From assembly GCA_945865355.1 (NCBI GenBank), contig CAMBDN010000039.1, forward strand, positions 1-14,873: a stretch of 14,873 bases of DNA. Direction: 5' to 3'. Both the position numbers and the translations under genes were made by a program. The stretch is from Legionella genomosp. 1 (GTDB lineage: Bacteria > Pseudomonadota > Gammaproteobacteria > Legionellales > Legionellaceae). Positions 12,293-14,873 of the stretch are shown here, one piece after another (position 1 is the stretch's first letter; each line of letters begins with the position of its first letter). Below the pieces are notes generated by a model. The model saw only the letters and a list, made by a program, of their open reading frames with translations. It searched no databases and was not told where the DNA came from.

Positions 12293-13319
12293 GAATCCTC
12301 CATTGCAAGGTAGAGCCCGCAGCAACTGGAACGACTTGTTCATGACCAAAAGGCAGATAGTGGGGAATGATTTGCTGTTGCTCGATAAGCTCAATTTGCT
12401 CGTCAGTAATGGGTAGATGGTAAAAATCCGCACCAAAACGCCCCATAAAATCATCCAACTTATCCAGCTTCCCAAGCGTATCAAACATTTCAGCATACAT
12501 TGCAACAGCATAAGGTGCGGAATAAATTCCTGCACAACCACAAGCACTTTCTTTTCTATGTTGAGCATGTGGGGCACTGTCCGTACCTGCAAAAAACTTG
12601 CTATTGCCACTAACCGCTGCTTGTTGCACAGCCCGTTGATCCCGTTCATGTTTTAAAATCGGTAGGCAATAATAATGGGGCTTGATACCACCGGCTAATA
12701 AGTGGTTACGGTTATAAAGCAAATGGTGTGGGGTAATGGTCGCTGCGACCGTTTCAGGCGCTGCAAATACAAAATCAACCGCGGCTTTCGTTGATATATG
12801 CTCTAAAACGATGCGTAATTGTGGAAAGTCACGTACCAAGGGTTGTAGGTATTCTTCAATAAATAGAGCTTCACGATCAAAAATATCGCCATGAGTCACC
12901 TCACCATGAATTTGTAGCACCAGATCGCATGCCTGCATGATTTCAAGAAGAGGATAAAGCACATGAATGGAGCGCGCACCTGCTTCTGAGTGCGTTGTAG
13001 CGCCTGCCGGGTAAAATTTAGCACCCAAGATAAAAGGGTGCTGTTTCTTGAGGAGGCGTAAGTCGTCTGGAGGCACTGCGTCATTAAGATAAAGGGTCAT
13101 ATAAGGATTAAAATGTTGGGTATCACTTAATAGGTTAGTAATACGCTGATAATAGGCAGCAACATCAGCCGCCGTGGTCAAAGCAGGTTGCAAGTTGGGC
13201 ATCACCAACGCCCTTGCAAAATGTTTGGCCGTCGCTGCAACAGTATGCGCTAACACATCAAGATCACGAAAATGAACATGCCAATCATCAGGACGAGTAA
13301 TTAATATAGTACGCATCAT
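12279..13319 (-). CDS. pyrC: Dihydroorotase (class II)
   Basis: Catalyses ring closure of carbamoyl-aspartate to dihydroorotate in pyrimidine synthesis. The 346 residues (E. coli 348) carry the binuclear zinc site: DDWHVHFRD (His14, His16), ILGAKFYPAGATT (Lys101, the residue carbamylated in the family), QIHGEVTH (His138), LEHISTK (His174) and GTDSAPHAQHRKES (Asp247). VMPNLQPALTT (39-49) and CGCAGIYSAP also match E. coli PyrC closely. ATG codons at 13319 and 13316 are adjacent; a weak GGAT upstream fits 13316 slightly better. rnt follows with overlapping ends. Confidence 0.96.
   Translation of the reverse strand: MMRTILITRPDDWHVHFRDLDVLAHTVAATAKHFARALVMPNLQPALTTAADVAAYYQRITNLLSDTQHFNPYMTLYLNDAVPPDDLRLLKKQHPFILGAKFYPAGATTHSEAGARSIHVLYPLLEIMQACDLVLQIHGEVTHGDIFDREALFIEEYLQPLVRDFPQLRIVLEHISTKAAVDFVFAAPETVAATITPHHLLYNRNHLLAGGIKPHYYCLPILKHERDQRAVQQAAVSGNSKFFAGTDSAPHAQHRKESACGCAGIYSAPYAVAMYAEMFDTLGKLDKLDDFMGRFGADFYHLPITDEQIELIEQQQIIPHYLPFGHEQVVPVAAGSTLQWRIHEPS
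12296..12301 (-). promoter_or_regulatory. Ribosome binding site that sets the rnt start
   Basis: GGAGGA on the minus strand, three bases before ATG 12292 and inside the last codons of pyrC. It supports ATG 12292 over the much longer open frame. Confidence 0.7.
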
Positions 13320-13327
13320 AATCCAAC

Positions 13328-13376
13328 GTAGCCCGTATGCAGTCGAGCAAAAGACGGGTTCTTCTAATCCATCCTA
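13328..13376. repeat. Degenerate intergenic repeat upstream of pyrC
   Basis: CGTAGCCCGTATGCAG followed by AAAGACGGG resembles the widespread 'GTAGCCCGGATG...CCGGG' intergenic repeat. CCCGT (13332-13336) and ACGGG (13354-13358) can pair. It is short and diverged, so the assignment is tentative. Confidence 0.35.
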
Positions 13377-13520
13377 CCGAAATATGCATGAAGCATAACA
13401 CAACATTCACAATTAAAATTGACAATCGACGATAAAATGCAGTAATTTGACGGTGCAAGAAATTATTATTTTAGCGCATCCATTAAAACGCTGGCAGGTG
13501 TAATAACACTCGTTTAGTGA

Positions 13521-13542
13521 CCATCAATGTTGACATTGATGG
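13521..13542. promoter_or_regulatory. 10-bp inverted repeat, candidate operator upstream of MOMP
   Basis: CCATCAATGT (13521-13530) and ACATTGATGG (13533-13542) are exact reverse complements separated by TG. The centre contains TTGACA (13530-13535), a consensus -35, but no matching -10 follows at 16-18 bases. The absence of a T run argues against a terminator. A dimeric regulator site is plausible. Confidence 0.5.
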
Positions 13543-13681
13543 AGCAAGACTGGAAGTGGTCAGCCAATTTTTGATGTAAAAAAGTAATAATCATGCGGGC
13601 TTATTCCAATGATAGGGTGTTTTTCTACCAGGATCAGCACGCTAGATTGGGATAAATCCCAATGAAATGAGTACAATACTG

Positions 13682-13710
13682 TTGACAATAAGAAAATCAG
13701 GCTTGATAAT
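13682..13710 (+). promoter_or_regulatory. Strong sigma70-type promoter for the MOMP gene
   Basis: TTGACA (13682-13687) and GATAAT (13705-13710) are spaced by exactly 17 bases: a full -35 consensus and five of six -10 matches. Transcription would start near 13717, leaving about 100 bases of leader before ATG 13819. Confidence 0.7.
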
Positions 13711-13807
13711 CGTCCCATGTACGTTTTCGTATTAGAGCGATGATGGCGTACTGAAGTCAATACAACGTTGTAGCTTGACGATAAAACGGAAATTTAATAA
13801 TAAAAAG

Positions 13808-13814
13808 TGGAGAA
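13808..13814 (+). promoter_or_regulatory. Ribosome binding site that sets the MOMP start
   Basis: GGAGAAA lies four bases before ATG 13819. The in-frame GTG 13807 overlaps this site and is therefore not the start. Confidence 0.75.
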
Positions 13815-13818
13815 AAGT

Positions 13819-14844
13819 ATGTTAAATCTTAAAAAAACAGCGGTAGCTGTTCTAGCTTTCGGTAGCAGTGCTGTATTTGCTGGTACAATGGGCCCAATTT
13901 GTGCTCCTGGTAATGTAACTGTTCCTTGCGCAAGCACAGCTTGGGACTTCGGTGTTCAAGCATTATACCTGCAACCTACCTATTCTGGATTAGGCTATAT
14001 TGGCTCAAATTCCACTACTGTTGGTACAGTAACCAGTGAATCTTACATTAAAGCACCTCAAAACTGGGGCTGGGGCTTTAAATTGGAAGGTTCTTACCAC
14101 TTCAATACAGGCAATGACTTGAACCTGAACTGGTACTATTTAGACAATACGCACGACCAGAACTATACTTTTGGCACTGGCACACTTATTGGTGGCCTAT
14201 CGCCTGCAACAGGTACAAACACTGTTAGTGGTAGCGATAAAGTACAATGGGATGCCGTTAACCTAGAATTCGGTCAGCATGCTCATTTTGGCGAGTTCAA
14301 AAACATTCGTTTCCATGGCGGCGTACAGTATGCTTATATCAAGAACAATCTGAGCGCAAACTTTACCAACGTTAGCGCACTGGGTGTATCTACTGCAGCA
14401 AATATGGGCAGTGATGTTAGCTTCAGCGGATTTGGTCCTCGTATTGGTGCTGATTATTGGTACAACTGGGGCAATGGCTTTGCAATGTATGCGAAAGGCG
14501 CTACAACGTTGTTAGTCGGTTCACAAAAGTTTACTGATACATTTGCAGACTCAGCCGGAACATTTACATTGGCAATTCCTGTTACATTGACTACTACAGG
14601 GTCTAACACAGCTATCGTTCCTCAGCTTGAAGGTAAGTTGGGTGCTACATACACTTATGCAATGGCTCAAGGTGACTTGTCGCTTGATTTAGGTTGGATG
14701 TGGGTTAACTACTTTGATGCGTTGAATGATGGTGGCCTATTCCCAGCTAGTGCTGTGGGTGCAAGTCTTGGTGTTTCAACACAATCTAACTTTGCTGTTC
14801 AAGGACCTGACGATGGTCTGAAGTGGGTTGGAAAAGTTGCCTAA
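13819..14844 (+). CDS. Legionella-type major outer membrane protein (MOMP porin)
   Basis: A 341-residue exported beta-barrel protein. The signal peptide MLNLKKTAVAVLAFGSSAVFA (cleavage expected after residue 21) is followed by GTMGPICAPGNVTVPC, an N-terminus closely resembling Legionella MOMP; cysteines at 28 and 37 fit the disulfide-linked porin of that genus. The rest alternates short polar and aromatic strands (for example WGWGFKLEGSYHF, LNLNWYYLD, FGPRIGADYWYNW) as in porins. It ends GPDDGLKWVGKVA, like the family C-terminus, so it looks complete although it does not end in Phe. Family members are abundant outer membrane porins and surface antigens. A strong promoter and good ribosome binding site fit high expression. 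Legionella often carries several paralogues in tandem; a second copy may lie to the right. Confidence 0.92.
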   Translation: MLNLKKTAVAVLAFGSSAVFAGTMGPICAPGNVTVPCASTAWDFGVQALYLQPTYSGLGYIGSNSTTVGTVTSESYIKAPQNWGWGFKLEGSYHFNTGNDLNLNWYYLDNTHDQNYTFGTGTLIGGLSPATGTNTVSGSDKVQWDAVNLEFGQHAHFGEFKNIRFHGGVQYAYIKNNLSANFTNVSALGVSTAANMGSDVSFSGFGPRIGADYWYNWGNGFAMYAKGATTLLVGSQKFTDTFADSAGTFTLAIPVTLTTTGSNTAIVPQLEGKLGATYTYAMAQGDLSLDLGWMWVNYFDALNDGGLFPASAVGASLGVSTQSNFAVQGPDDGLKWVGKVA

Positions 14845-14873
14845 TAAGCAACGTAGTCATCTCGTATAAAACC

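Larger units (their letters stand above)
13320..13818. other. Gene-free control region between pyrC and the MOMP gene
   Basis: About 500 bases without a convincing gene. They hold a degenerate CCCGT/ACGGG repeat next to pyrC, several TTGACA-like hexamers, a 22-base near-perfect palindrome (13521-13542), a strong promoter (13682-13710) and the MOMP ribosome binding site. A 66-codon minus-strand frame at 13560-13760 is probably chance. Confidence 0.6.

Noticed and set aside
12293..12649. N-terminal extension of the rnt frame by about 119 codons
   Set aside because: It lies inside pyrC in another frame, has no family similarity, and a strong ribosome binding site marks ATG 12292.
13560..13760. 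66-codon minus-strand frame with a hydrophobic stretch upstream of MOMP
   Set aside because: No good ribosome binding site, no recognisable similarity, and it lies across the strong plus-strand MOMP promoter; probably chance.
13807..13818. MOMP start at GTG 13807
   Set aside because: It overlaps the ribosome binding site; starting at ATG 13819 gives a standard signal peptide.

Overview
The window looks like chromosome from a gammaproteobacterium of the order Legionellales, most likely Legionella or a close relative. The main evidence is the gene at the right end, a Legionella-type major outer membrane protein (MOMP). Supporting evidence is an EnhB-like secreted protein, a DUF4254 protein, and the linked block sodB / grxD / 2-Cys peroxiredoxin / rnt / pyrC / MOMP, an order I recall from Legionella genomes but could not check here. 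No tRNA, rRNA, CRISPR array, transposase or prophage gene was seen.

Left part (1-4441). A minus-strand pair begins the window: a retropepsin-like aspartic protease (312-836), translationally coupled by a 4-nt overlap to the N-terminus of an 'inactive transglutaminase' membrane protein that runs off the left edge. Divergent from it is the least explained gene here, a 756-residue multi-membrane-segment protein (1123-3393). It has an internal modular repeat and a low-complexity basic/Ser-Pro tail, and is a candidate Dot/Icm-type secreted effector. Its 3' end overlaps, tail to tail, a minus-strand DUF4254 gene, which lies behind yaiI.

Middle (4442-8364). A 320-base gap holds a dispersed palindromic repeat. 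It is followed on the plus strand by the EnhB-like exported protein, rnr (RNase R) and rlmB (23S rRNA Gm2251 methyltransferase). rnr and rlmB overlap and form the usual RNA-processing pair. A CCCCCTT/AAGGGGG palindrome with a T run closes the operon.

Right part (8365-14873). argD and sodB are on the minus strand. sodB is divergent from grxD (monothiol glutaredoxin), and a peroxiredoxin follows grxD, so superoxide removal, Fe-S/glutathione handling and peroxide reduction are clustered. Convergent to these lie pyrC and rnt, which overlap by 14 bases. A gene-free stretch of about 500 bases upstream of the MOMP gene carries a near-perfect palindrome and a strong sigma70-type promoter.

Most of the window is core housekeeping. 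The parts worth a second look are the 756-residue membrane protein, the protease/transglutaminase operon, the dispersed palindromes and the MOMP control region.
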